Source: Hermatobates lingyangjiaoensis
Lineage: Eukaryota; Arthropoda; Insecta; Hemiptera; Hermatobatidae
Assembly: GCA_026182355.1 (NCBI GenBank)
Contig: JAPFBL010000035.1
Span: 1,879,501 to 1,943,500, forward strand
Direction of reading: 5' to 3'
Length of the DNA stretch: 64,000 nt
Below the pieces are notes generated by a model. It was not told where the DNA came from. It worked only from the letters and a program-made list of their open reading frames with translations, and searched no databases. Shown here one piece after another: positions 23,601-63,149 of this stretch (its first letter is position 1; every line of letters starts with the position of its first letter). A program made the translations under genes and the position numbers.

Positions 23601-23639
23601 GTTTGACGTTTTTAACCCGCTAGGGGAACGGTTTAAATA

Positions 23640-24762
23640 ATAAAAAAAAGTATATAGCCACAATAAAACAAAAGAATCGGTTAAAATTATTACTTTGAGT
23701 TTCTAATACATAATCAGGGTGTTTGATAATCTATCTATTTGATAATATATCTGCATTGAAATATAACAAAACTAAATTGAATCTAAACGAGCTGACATTA
23801 CGTTCACTCATAGCAAGTTTGAATGTTAAGTGTCCATTCCCATTTTTTTAATGGTGTAATTTGCAAATGAAAAAATGATAGTTGGATCCACGTTTAAATA
23901 TATTAGTTTCTTGACGCTCTAGTTGTTACAGCGATATTTAATAAATTAATTTAAATAATATCATTAGTTTTAGGTAAATGAAGTTGTTATAGCGTATAAT
24001 GTACCGGTTACCATGACTTCTAGAGCATAGTTTTTATTTTTCGTGTTATATTTTTGTTGTTGTTTACTGTTATTGTTCACACGTTAATATTTATTAATTA
24101 TGTATACATCTAATTTATTATGAACAAACAACCAAACATAGCTCTACAAGATATATGTTTAGGTGAAATACTTGAAAAAGAAGTAGAATATTAGAAATGA
24201 TTTGTATTAGCACCACTGTGATCAGTTTGCTGTCCCGGCAGCCCTATCCACAACTTTTGAGTTTGATGATGGCATTTCATTAATCCTAGCCGTACAATCT
24301 CAAACATTCATTTGTTCCCTATGAAATTCATCCCGACCTTGGGACAAGGACACAACAACCGGCTACAGTCATAATCTTCTTTGAATTTAGGTTTGCAGTC
24401 AAAAGTATTTCCACTTTTAGCAATTGTTATTAGATTTTCTTCAACGATGCCATCTTTCGTTCAAATGTTTCAGTAAACAAAATATCACATTTAAAATAAA
24501 AAGGTAAAAGAAATTTACAAATACTTTTAAAGTTCAGAATTCATTTGAGAATTTTTAAATATTAATATATAATAGTTGAGTTGACAATTTTAAATTGATA
24601 CGTAAAAATTCAAGTATTTTTAATTATTAAATTTAAAAAAATAAATGGAAAAAGAGTGCCGCCTAAAATATGCCCCCCCCCCCCCCCCATGATATCTGGG
24701 CATACTACCCTATTTATGTATGTTCCATGGATGGGAAAGGAGTAAACTAAAAAGAAACTAAC
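23640..24762. other. No recognisable gene; C16 run
   Basis: This would be the first intron of the signal-peptide gene if that gene is real. It contains a run of 16 C at 24673-24688. At 24210-24370 there is a slightly GC-richer patch without an open frame. Confidence 0.45.
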
Positions 24763-24910
24763 CTGACCCGAAGAAGTAGCTGAAGACTATTTCAATGGCA
24801 GTCTCGAACCATTGGAAGAGAGAGCCGACAGCGGTCATGTCTCTCGGGGTGGGCGACGACGTGACGAGGGAGGCGCAGGCGACGAGCCAGAGGGCCACAG
24901 CGAGTCTCAT
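24763..24910 (-). CDS. First coding exon of an unidentified secreted protein
   Basis: From ATG at 24910 the minus strand encodes 49 codons: MRLAVALWLVACASLVTSS, then PTPRDMTAVG, then LFQWFETAIEIVFSYFFGS, ending TCAG|GTTAGT, a good donor in phase 1. The N-terminus is a textbook signal peptide (Arg, hydrophobic core, small residues before a likely cleavage around ASLVTSS|P). A hydrophobic amphipathic stretch follows. GC content is near 58%, far above the surroundings, and codons are C/G-ending, unlike the neighbouring transposon debris. I do not recognise the family. Further exons should lie to the left; none was found with confidence. Confidence 0.6.
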
Positions 24911-25040
24911 GACGGCGACTGACTGGCTCGAGCGGTCGCCTCACCCCCATCCGCTCTGTCGTGGCCTACTAACTCACACCGTTCAACACCTCGGCGGACT
25001 GCAAGAGCTCAAGACAGTGGCGTGCCTAGACCGACTGCTG
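24911..25040 (-). promoter_or_regulatory. GC-rich upstream region of the signal-peptide exon
   Basis: The ~130 bases upstream of the ATG are also GC-rich and carry CAGT-type initiator-like words (CAGTCAGT about 10-18 bases before the ATG, CAGTCC further upstream). There is no clear TATA box. It probably holds the 5' UTR and core promoter; this is inference from position and base composition only. Confidence 0.3.
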
Positions 25041-25849
25041 TCTGCTACCCAAACTACCCCTTTTCAAACTCAATCAATATTTAATAGTATTACTGGCAAT
25101 ACCAATTATAAAGGAATAATATAAAAATATTGAAAATAACTATTGTTAAAAAAATTGAGCAAAACTCGAAAAAGATGTCATCCTAAGGAGACCCTACTCC
25201 TACCTCTACGTCTGCTACTTCACACAACTTACAACCAGAGAGCACAACTCCATAATTAGCTTTGCCTTAAATTAAAATAAAGGAAAAGCTGCTAAATATA
25301 CTAAATTCTCAAAAAAAAAGTATCTGAAGGCTATTTGAATCGTGATTATTTACCAACCCCCAACAGAGAGGGAGGAGGTTGTGTACCTGATGGCTGGGGA
25401 GTCATAAATATTAAAATTTAACCAAGCCTTATGCTTGTGTATGCCACATTAACAGAAATCAATGAAACAATACTACGGTAATTTAAAATTAAACCCTAAA
25501 ATACATACAAGTTGAAATCTTATATTGAATTCAGGTAGAACAAAAAATACCCCCCTAAACAGCACAGCTCCCATTGCCCATCTCATCCCCTAGAGATGAC
25601 TTATGAGAAGAACCTGTCTTCTCATGAGTCAGATTTAAACAAATTATCTGAATCAATAAAGTGCTTAAGGACTTAATCCATTTTCATTTTTATTCTTTAA
25701 AATTTTCTTGTAAAATATTTCATCTTATTTGAGTTCTTTAAATTTCAGTACCAATCAACATTTTAAGCTTATTGTTAAAATGTTTGCAATATTTATAAGT
25801 ATCTAAAAAATTCTTGTTAAAAACACAACTTTGCATTTAAAAAGACCTT

Positions 25850-26170
25850 ACTGGAACGAAGGTATACGGCCACACAAATACCCTACCATCAAGCGTATTC
25901 CTGCCTTCACTTACTTCCCTACCAATCACACCTACTATATTCCTCATAAAGGCTCTTGTACTTTTTGTGACCGCGTTTATTGATTAGAGTGTACTAACTG
26001 CACTGCTTTTATTTGCGTTAGGTTTCTACCCAGTTAATCTTCCGTGTACAGTTATTACACGGGAACATACAGGAAATTTCTAATCCCAACGTTAATATGA
26101 TTTGGAGAACTTCAAAAGAAGCTTTTAATTGTCTCCTAGTAGGTAGGTTTGCTCCTGGGTTTAACCACAG
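25850..26170 (+). pseudogene. Possible Penelope-like GIY-YIG endonuclease region relic
   Basis: Frames read together give HKGSCTFCDRVY, CTNCTAF, and a C-terminal KEAFNCLLVGRFAPGFN. Cys pairs before a GIY-YIG domain and a PxxN tail are expected at a Penelope C-terminus, and the tail matches EEAFM..LLGARSPPGLN at 32150-32215. Several stops and frame breaks. Confidence 0.4.
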
Positions 26171-27215
26171 TCCTTAATTATTCATTATTATTACTAACTT
26201 ATGAATTATAAACAAATTTGTTTACTTATTTCTTTCTCTTTGTTTAGTTTTTTGATTAATGTTTAATATTTACCTCATCTTATTTGTTTTTATATTTCAT
26301 TATTGTTGCTATTATATTCATTTTATTTTTTTGTTTCCTCTTCATCCTTAAGTTGACCAAATTGAATGAATACCTGTTGAATGAATTAGACTTCAGTCCT
26401 CATTATCTTCGCATTGGCTCACACCTTTCCATCTGAATATGACGCAAACAAAATATAATAGTCAGTTTTTGTAATTTTTGTGTGTCTTCCTTCTGTAAAT
26501 TTAGTTTAAAATCGAAAAGTTGATCAGAACTCAACCAAACAAGTTCAAAAACGAAAAATAGTAACATGCAGAGAAAGGACACACTTACTAACTCAAATTT
26601 TCGGATAACCCGTCTTCAGGAGGGTCAGGTAATGAAAGGACTTTAGGAAGAAATAAGTAAACTTATCTGTTAGCTATCAACCCTTTTGGACAAAGCTGTT
26701 TTTCACGTTAACATTATTAACGTTTATAGTATTTGATCCGTTAATTTTAATCAAAAATGACTTGATAATGTTTCTTAAAAATCGACTTTTTATGTCTTAT
26801 CATTCTAGCTTTTGTGCAATTTTTATCATGATTCTCATTATTTATATAAGAATAAGGCCCTATTTTGTTGATCTTTAATTATTGATTTGTGTTTGACACG
26901 TATATTTAATGATTTACCACTCTGACCTATGTATATTATATTACAACAATACACGGAATTTTATAAATAACTCTATACTCCAGTTGCCCAGGGGAGTTTT
27001 TAATTTACAAGTTACCTACATTCTTCGCTTTAGAAAAACTATATTAAAATCAAGATTTCAGCAAATTCTAGGAAGTTGACCCAGTGACTAATCATATGAT
27101 TAAACTATGACATTTAACATTAAACAGGTTTTGTTAACGCAACAGCATTGAAGAAATTGGAAAGGGTTTTTTCAACACCCTTCAAAACTTAAGTCTGTGT
27201 AAAAGGCGGGATATT

Positions 27216-27650
27216 TCAATGAGCGATTAATAGAAGTGTGCTATTAATTGTATTACTAAAGAATTCAGGGAACAAATTCTTGACATCCTGAAAAACAGAT
27301 ATTTTGACATCTTTTGGATAGGAAGAATAAAGTGGGCATAAGAAACTACATTGATGGGTTATCAGTGTACACTCAAAATGCAACCTGTTGATAAGGACAT
27401 CTGCAAAGTGCAGTTTACAATTTACTTCTTCTTCCATGGTAAATTGAATTGTCAGTACTGATTAATCTAATTTTGATATATAGGCACCTTTCTTCATGTT
27501 TTCGGATGGTTGTACAATATATCGTCAATATATTCAATTAATTGACTAGGCAGAATTGGAGTTAACATTTCTGTTTCGAAAAATTCGAAATATAATTTAC
27601 TCAGGAGGAGGAGATACGCAATTACCCATTGCATGATCAAATTTTTTTTG
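27216..27650 (-). pseudogene. Penelope-like reverse transcriptase fragment, second copy
   Basis: The minus strand reads AMGNCVSPPPE, YIDDIL, TIQFTMEEEVNCKLHFADVL, then YPKDVKISVFQ, the same motif order as 2013-2372 but with several frameshifts and a damaged middle. Inactive. Confidence 0.65.
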
Positions 27651-28479
27651 ATAAAAGTTATTTTCAAATTGAAAATGACAATCTACTGTATCACAAAGAC
27701 AGGGGGAGAGAATAAATGACTAGTTGCTTCAGGAAGAAGCTCAAGATATCAGTTACAGGTAAATTAGAAAAAAGCGACTTTACGTTAAAACTAATCAATC
27801 TATATTCTTCCTTAAAATTGATGCTCTTTAATTTACTATGTCATTATATATAGTTTTTAATATGACCGAATGCAATTTTATCAATAAATGGGTTCAAACC
27901 TTAACTATTTGGATAAGGAATATGAATACGAACTAACTCAACCCACAATGAATCATAAGTGGAAATTATTTTTTTGCATCTTGATCAACCATACATGTAT
28001 GACATTGAAGGGAATTAAAATTTAATGATTAATTCAGATTATTTTTTCAAAATAGTTTTTATATATTTATACAATGAACTGTTGACGCTATCCAAATGAG
28101 ATAATAAATTAACTTGTAATAAACTTTTCTGTTATTTAGTGTGCCTACGATTTTTTTAAGTAGCCTTTTTTATTTAAGATCACAGTTACTTTTGATTTAT
28201 CAGCTTTAGTAATTTTTTTGTATTATTCTTTTTAAGTTTAGAATAAGAGTCAATAAAACGTGAAGGTACACTAACAATTAGGTTAGGAATATTAAAAAAG
28301 GTTTCATTCTTTTTCAGAGTCCATATACTCTAAAGGAGTCATTCCTTTTAAAATTTTTAAATTATCAGCATCTATATTTTGTAATTTTATTATATTCAGA
28401 AAACTTTAGGCTCCTGAACATATTTATATTATTTGTCTTAGGAACTTCAACTCGAACCCTAATTCTCCTACTGCATACA

Positions 28480-28965
28480 GCTCGATGATGTGACCCTTGT
28501 CTACTACGCTAATTTGTAAAAAAATAATTGTATGACCAATAAATAATTTCACTCTCAGGTGGGTGCCTGGACATAAGGGCGTTGATGCGAATGAGACAGT
28601 AGATAGGTAAGAATAAGTTGGAGTCAAAAAAAGCTCCTACGCCCTGAAGCCTTATGCTTTCGTAAGGAGGCAGTTGAGGAATAATGAAAAGGAATGCTCA
28701 TTCTAACGAAAAATAACTGTGAGTAGAAAGTACAAAATCTTGATATTGAGTACTTGAGCATTTAACCCAACATTGTTCTTTTATATTCCACTTACAAGTA
28801 ACCTGCAATTAACGCTATACGAATAATGTAACCTCTGTATCGACGATGCTTTGGAACATTTGATCACATTCATGCGTATGCGAGGCAATTACCTTTAAGA
28901 AGTTAAAGATTTTTGCGTAATACCAATAAAAGTGAGAGATATAATTATGACGTTGATCAAGGAAC
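28480..28965 (+). pseudogene. Jockey-like LINE relic: RNase H and C-terminus
   Basis: FTLRWVPGHKGVDANETVDR at 28545-28605 matches the LINE RNase H strand (WVPGHxGVxGNExAD). GVKKSSYALKP follows. CEAITFKKLKIFA at 28885-28920 is the C-terminal tail. The frame is interrupted by stops. Confidence 0.65.
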
Positions 28966-31780
28966 ATAGAATCTAATGTTGCTTTTTTATAAACGAGAAT
29001 CCGAAGCACAATAGGAAAGATATAGAAGTGGTGTATACACTAGTGTGATGAGACTCTGTGTGTCGGTCTAATAAAAGCAAGAACATGTAACACTTTCTAA
29101 ATCAATAATTTGAATTTGCTATTACTAATACAATGGATACAGTCACATTAATATAAAAAGAAACACAGTGGGTTGTCAAGAGTTTTTTTATGATATTTAC
29201 TTATAGTTAAGTTGAGTGTAGGTCACTCCAGATTTTTTTATTTTAACTATGAAAGGATCTGTATTTATCCTGTATTATAAAGCTGTAACATAAGAGTTAC
29301 AGACGATGTAATACTGCCATGTAAATATCACACATTGGTATTGCATTAAATGTGATTAACGATGATGCAATGGTTTATGATATAAACACCGTACAATTCA
29401 TCGCACGTTGTAGAGATAAGTTCTCTTGTTGGAAATTATAGATTTTGCATACAAATGATACAATAGCTACGATATCGCAAGTGATAAATTCATTGAATCA
29501 CTATGCTAAGATGCACTGGTGTTTGAGTAGGGAAGTACAAAAAATAGAAGATAGAAGAAGTACGTTTATAGTGAAGATATTCTTCTTGTTTTGAACCATC
29601 GATTGCCGGTGTGTAATGATATTTTAAGAAGGAAAGTTATTATTTCTGAACAACATTTATAATTAAAGTACGTTAAATTTAGATCAGTCTTGTGTAAAAA
29701 GGAGCATTGAACCAGATAACCTAGAGTACTTGATTTGAAGTTCCCCTGCTCTATACTGGCCACATCCGAGTGAATTGATAAAAATGGAAATTCCATATAT
29801 TTAACAATATGTTATACTATAACTCTATTAAAGAAATTTAATAAAATAAAATAATAATTTTTGAATTGACATGAAGATTTGTATAATAAAATTCTGAAGA
29901 GGGATGTAATTCATTTTTTTAAGTAAGTATTAAACAAAATGATCACCCTTAGCGAATATAATAAAAGTAAAAAGGAACCTGATGAGAAGAATCCCGGCGG
30001 GGATTTTGATATATAAGGGGTTGTGCTGACGTGTTTTACGAAGAGCTCCTAAATTACGAACTATCAGAACTAGCGAAGTCCTAATCTGAGCCTCGCGGAG
30101 GGCTTACACTGCACACAGCAAGGAAAACTATGTTTAATAGTCTCACAACTTAACTAAACGTTGAGATTGAAGTGAAATAAAGATAAAAGATAAATTCATT
30201 ATCCAGACATCATTATCCAACATATATCAGTGAGCTAAAATAAACTACACCAAGTCAACATAGCACATAATTCCAATAAGGGAGATTATCAAAACGTAGT
30301 AGTTATTGAAATGTAAGTAGTTAATATGTGAATAGTGCATATTAAAATATACAAAAGAAGAAAGAGTATTGTAAGGAAAAAAAAAGGAAGAAAAAAAGAC
30401 CTAGAATGAACTAATCTCGAAGCAGGCAAATCCAGGGGCAGCCAATTCGCCCACGTTTGTCTGCCTGAAGAAGACATACATATCTATTCTAAAAGACAAC
30501 TAAAGCTGACGTAATGCTTTCCTGGTTGTTGAATGAGGGAGAAATTGCCCAGACAGGTCAAGCTCCCCCATAAGATAAGACGAAGGTAGATCCGGGGAGG
30601 GTTATATTGAGCCTCAATACTTCTACAGCACTCCTCACCCATTCTGTTTTCATTCTTTGAGATTGATATCCTCTTCCCATCTGACACGTCTCTAATCCAC
30701 TATGCATTCTTCATTCCTTAACACAATAAAATTCCCCCGAAAACAAAGGCCCTTGAAGGTGAAATAATTCTAAAACCGGATTTAAGAGGAGAAACCTTGA
30801 GATTTGATAGATCAATATAATAAGCGTGCTTGCAAAAATCCCTGTCCTGCAAACTAGCTTACAACCTGTCAAATAGTTTGCATGATTACTGACAAGTGAA
30901 AAGCAGCTTTCGCTTCACAAGAAAGTCCACGCAGTCTAATCTATATTATCCATTTATATAAATAAAGTGAAAAATCAGAAGAAATTGAATATATGATGAG
31001 CTCCATTATTAAAATGACTGCATATAAACTCAGAAACATATATCAGTGAGCTGAAATTATCAGGTAAATCATACTGTGACTAAGTATATCCATTATCAGA
31101 AATGGTGAACAATCAATTTAATTATATATTTTTATGGTGGTACTCATTTTGTGAATTATAATAGGAATGTAAGTAGTATGTTTGTTTAGAAGGATAAGTG
31201 AGCGCTTGGAAGGTTATGTTTTTCTATGACAATGATTTAATAATGTGATGCACATGTAAAATTAGCATTGATTCAAATCTTATGATAAAGCACATTAGAT
31301 TTCGAATCGTAAAATCAGACAACAAAACCATAACTAATTAGTTAGATTTATAAAATACATTGGAAGATATTAATCATGTCAGTAAATGCACAAAGGTAAT
31401 GAGCGATGCCACGTGGTAGATTAGCAATAAGTAGAGGATATATGGTCAAACTTTCTACAGTACATTCATATTAAGTGATGTGAATAGTTATACATATCAT
31501 TTTCTGTAATTATATCTAAAATTTTAATTATTTTAATTGATAATTAATTATTGTTATAGCTATAAAGAAAAATTTACTTCTAATAATTATTATGAGTAAT
31601 AATAAATTAATTAATTAAAACTTAAAATTAATTAATACTTTTAAGTTTTAAAATTCTTAATTCTTAAAATAGAATTTTAAAACTATTTGCAAACAGAAAC
31701 ACCCAGATTAGCCAGGTAGTAGGTGAGCCCAAGAACCCTACCTTAATCCCCCATAATTGTCCGTGATACAGGGTGATGTC
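28966..31780. other. No recognisable gene
   Basis: AT-rich. At 29207-29240 a short copy of AAGTTGAGTGTAGGTCACTC (repeat D terminus) occurs. At 30010-30018 a TATATAAG word sits in a GC-richer patch, but no coding exon follows. A 67-codon minus frame at 30484-30687 is unrecognised. Confidence 0.4.
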
Positions 31781-31842
31781 CTGTAAACATTCATTAATAA
31801 TCCATCTCTATATATATAACTAGCTTTCCTACTATTACTCTC

Positions 31843-31894
31843 ATTATTGTTCTGATGATGAATGTGGTACATTCGAAACATGTCGACTAGTAAT
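31843..31894 (+). ncRNA. Hammerhead ribozyme-like motif, family A (intact core)
   Basis: ATTATTGTT + CTGATGA + T + GAATGT-GGT-ACATTC + GAAA + C-AT-G + T C | GAC T AGTAAT. The CTGATGA and GAAA boxes are canonical. Stem II is six perfect base pairs with a three-base loop. Stem III is A-U plus C-G with a two-base loop, and the predicted cleavage site follows GTC at 31884. Stem I pairs GTT/GAC and ATTATT/AGTAAT with one bulge. The form matches minimal hammerheads known from Penelope-like elements. One T is inserted before stem II. Cleavage is inferred, not shown. Confidence 0.65.
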
Positions 31895-32038
31895 ATCGGT
31901 GATAGACTTTATATTTTTAATGAAGAGACGAAGGAGGAATTCCGGAAACTGGAGAAATTGTGTAAGAAGCAGATACAAGCCAAATATGGGGCGTTATTTA
32001 ACAATATATTTTTAAATGAAGGACTGCTTCCAACTTTT

Positions 32039-32041
<3 letters not shown>

Positions 32042-32080
<39 letters not shown>
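32042..32080. repeat. (AT)n microsatellite inside a Penelope-like remnant
   Basis: About 19 dinucleotides. The reading frame passes through as repeated Tyr-Ile, which creates a misleading open frame. Confidence 0.9.
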
Positions 32081-32082
<2 letters not shown>

Positions 32083-32339
32083 TCATGACCTCCGTTTTAA
32101 TGATTGCTTCAGGGTACAAATCCTCAAACAAATCCCCGAGGGTAACTCGCATGTCACCCTTAGTGCTTCTGAAGAGGCATTTATGTAATGCCTCCTTGGG
32201 GCTCGGTCTCCTCCTGGTCTTAACCTCTACCCTTCTTTTTTTTAAAAAAAATATGAAAAATATGAAATGTATGAAATTTATGAAATGAATGTAATGTATG
32301 AAATTTATGAAATGAATGTAATCTATGAAATGTATTTAT

Positions 32340-34280
32340 CATAATTTTCATATTTAACACATTTTTAATATTTCAGCACACCTACCATATTAATGTTCAG
32401 GCTTTCACTTCTCTCATACAAATACTAGGAAAAGGGATAAATTTATCATATAAAGCAAACTAACCATATTAGTCATCTCCATTTGACAATTTGCAAACAA
32501 ATTGTATGAAAATATAAGAAAATATAATATTTTACAAATTTACTGCATTACTCTTCACATTTTGACTATTCTCACTGGCATACAATGAAAATGAAACATT
32601 TTATCATATTTAGCACATTTATCTTATTCGTTTTGTCGTTCTGACTATTCTAATACGAATACTATAAAAAAGAAAGAAATTAACTTATTCAGCCATCCTT
32701 GCATATTACTGTTCATGTTTTGACTACTCTCACACCAACAGTAAGAAAATGCAATAATTTATCAAGTTAAGCAAACTTACCGTATATGTGTTACCATTGT
32801 TACTATTCTCACATACATTCAATGAAAATAAAAAAAAAATTAAAAATGTTTGCGAATTTTGAGTGCTACTCTTCACCTTTCTACTATTCACACACGAGTA
32901 CTATGAAAATAAAAAAAAAAATCAATTTTTCCATATTTCAAGAATTACTCTTCACTTTTTCAATACTCCAACACAAATACTATGATGTATTTGATAAATA
33001 AAATTTATCAAATTTTTCAATTTTATCGTATTAGTTCTTCTAATACGGCTACTATGAAAATGATAAAAAATAACAAATTCAGCACAAACAACATACTACC
33101 ATATTACTGTTCATACTTTCTCTACGAGAATAGAATAATTTATCAAGTTATGTAAACTTACCGTCTTTTTATTAACATTAGTACATTTCTCACACAAATT
33201 CCATGAAAATAAAATAAATTCTATTATTGCATATTTCAAATATTACTCTTCACTTTTTCACCATTCCAACACAAATACTATCAAAATGGGAAATTTATGA
33301 AATTCATCAAATATAGTATATTCCTTTTCATGTTTAGATTACTCTCAGATGAATACTATGAAACTAGAATAATTTATATATTAAGTAAACTTACCATATT
33401 AGTCATCACCTTTTGACTATTCTCAAGCAACTTCTAAGAAAATAACAAAAAATATAAAATTTTGACAATTTACTGCATTACTTTTTATTTTCGATTATTT
33501 TCCCTCAAAAATTATGATAATAAAAAAGTTTACCAAACTTAGTAAACTTATCGTATTTGTCTTGTCATTTTGACTATTTTAACACGACAACTATGAAAAT
33601 GAAAAAATCAGCAAACCTACAATATTAATGTTCAAGCTTTGATTTCTCTCATACAAGTACCAGGAAAAGAGATAAATTTATCAAATAAAGCAAAATGACC
33701 ATATTATCATCTCCATGTGACTAATCTCAAATAAAATCTATTAAAATATAAGAAATTATAACATTTTGCAAATTTACAGCATTTGTCTTCACTTTTCGAC
33801 TATTCTCATGGGTACACTAATAAAATAAAACATTTTATCATATTTAGCAAAGTTATCTTATTCGTTTTGTCGTTCTGATTATCTGAACTCGAATACTATG
33901 AAAAATAAAAAAAATTAAAAAATTCAGCAAACCTAGCATATTACTGATCACTCTTTGACTACTCTCACACCAATAGTAAGAAAATGCTATAATTTGTCAA
34001 GGTTAGCAAACTTATCGTATAAGTGTTAACATTATTACTATTCTCATACCAATTCAATGAAAATTAAAATAAATTTCAAATTTTTCAAATTTCCAGTATT
34101 ACTCTTGACCTTTCCACTGTTCTCACAAGACACCATGAAAATTGAAAATTTATCAAATTCTTCAAACTAATTGTATTACTGAACATGTTTTGACTTCTCA
34201 GACGAATGCTATCAAAATGGAAAAATTTATCGAATTAACCAAAACTTTCCATATTAGTAATAACATTTTGACTATTCTAA
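32340..34280. repeat. Diverged ~79 bp satellite with ~1.23 kb higher-order repeat
   Basis: Monomers of about 78-80 bp share TTTGACTATTCTCA, CA(A/T)ACTATGAAAAT, an A-rich stretch, and CAAACTTACCATATTA. Sequence at 32375-32480 (ATGTTCAGGCTTTCACTTCT) is repeated at 33607-33710 (ATGTTCAAGCTTTGATTTCT) about 1232 bp later, and the following monomers also pair up, indicating a higher-order unit of about 15-16 monomers. Confidence 0.75.
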
Positions 34281-34282
34281 AA

Positions 34283-35018
34283 GGCTTCACCACTTTAAGT
34301 CAATACACAATCGGTTTAAGGCTTCACCACTTTAAGTCAATACGCAATCGGTTTAAGGCTTCACCACTTTAAGTCAATACGCAATCGGTTTAAGGCTTCA
34401 CCACTTTAAGTCAATACACAATCGGTTTAAGGCTTCACCACTTTAAGTCAATACGCAATCGGTTTAAGGCTTCACCACTTTAAGTCAATACGCAATCGGT
34501 TTAAGGCTTCACCACTTTAAGTCAATACACAATCGGTTTAAGGCTTCACCACTTTAAGTCAATACGCAATCGGTTTAAGGCTTCACCACTTTAAGTCAAT
34601 ACGCAATCGGCGTAAGGCTTCACCACTTTAAGTCAATACGCAATCGGCGTAAGGCTTCACCACTTTAAGTCAATACGCAATCGGCGTAAGGCTTCACCAC
34701 TTTAAGTCAATACGCAATCGGCGTAAGGCTTCACCACTTTAAGTCAATACGCAATCGGCGTAAGGCTTCACCACTTTAAGTCAATACGCAATCGGTTTAA
34801 GGCTTCACCACTTTAAGTCAATACGCAATCGGCGTAAGGCTTCACCACTTTAAGTCAATACGCAATCGGCGTAAGGCTTCACCACTTTAAGTCAATACGC
34901 AATCGGCGTAAGGCTTCACCACTTTAAGTCAATACGCAATCGGCGTAAGGCTTCACCACTTTAAGTCAATACGCAATCGGTTTAAGGCTTCACCACTTTA
35001 AGTCAATACGCAATCGGT
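34283..35018. repeat. 37 bp satellite, about 20 copies
   Basis: The unit is GGCTTCACCACTTTAAGTCA followed by ATACGCAATCGGTTTAA. Copies are identical except at two sites: TACAC versus TACGC, and CGGTTTAA versus CGGCGTAA. Variants fall in order (see findings). It abuts the 79 bp satellite and ends in a pyrimidine-rich stretch ~300 bp from the transporter stop codon. Confidence 0.97.
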
Positions 35019-35221
35019 TTTTTTCTTTCTTTTTTTTTTTGGATTATCTGCATATATAATACCGAACGCAATAAAAAAGGAATAAAAAATCCTGTTGATA
35101 TTTATATATCTTAGAATTTATTTACATGTATGCTTCGGAATATCATCTAATCAGGGTCATTAACTGATGCAAATGAATTATTCATTAAGAATTAACATTC
35201 TTTATGTTCATTTTTGTTTAC

Positions 35222-35227
35222 TTTATT
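35222..35227 (-). terminator. AATAAA polyadenylation signal of the ABC transporter
   Basis: The minus strand reads AATAAA about 86 bases after the stop codon. A weaker ATTAAA occurs slightly earlier, near 35260. This implies a 3' UTR of roughly 100 bases that ends about 190 bases short of the 37 bp satellite. Confidence 0.6.
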
Positions 35228-35312
35228 ACATACGTTGAACTTACTGTGTCAATAACTTTAATACAGTGCATTTTTTTTACGCTGCCAAATAGATGTCAAA
35301 AGGAATGGCACA

Positions 35313-63149
<27,837 letters not shown>

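Larger units (their letters stand above)
31790..32215 (+). mobile_element. Penelope-like element family A, deletion derivative
   Basis: In order: a 3' tail, the hammerhead motif (31843-31894), an N-terminal coding piece (NEETKEEFRKLEKLCKKQ, IQAKYGALFNNIFLNEGLLP), a (TA)n run at 32042-32080, then a C-terminal piece (SHDLRFNDCFRVQILKQIP, SASEEAFM...LLGARSPPGLN). The whole reverse transcriptase is absent, with the microsatellite at the join. Confidence 0.6.

Noticed and set aside
26590..26640. Hammerhead-like motif on the minus strand near a Penelope fragment (CTGAAGA ... GAAA)
   Set aside because: Stem II would have only two or three pairs and stem III has no loop (AATT), so it does not form a convincing ribozyme.
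34283..35018. Regular 37 bp direct repeats as a CRISPR array
   Set aside because: The repeats are head-to-tail with no unique spacers, in a eukaryotic genome; this is a satellite.
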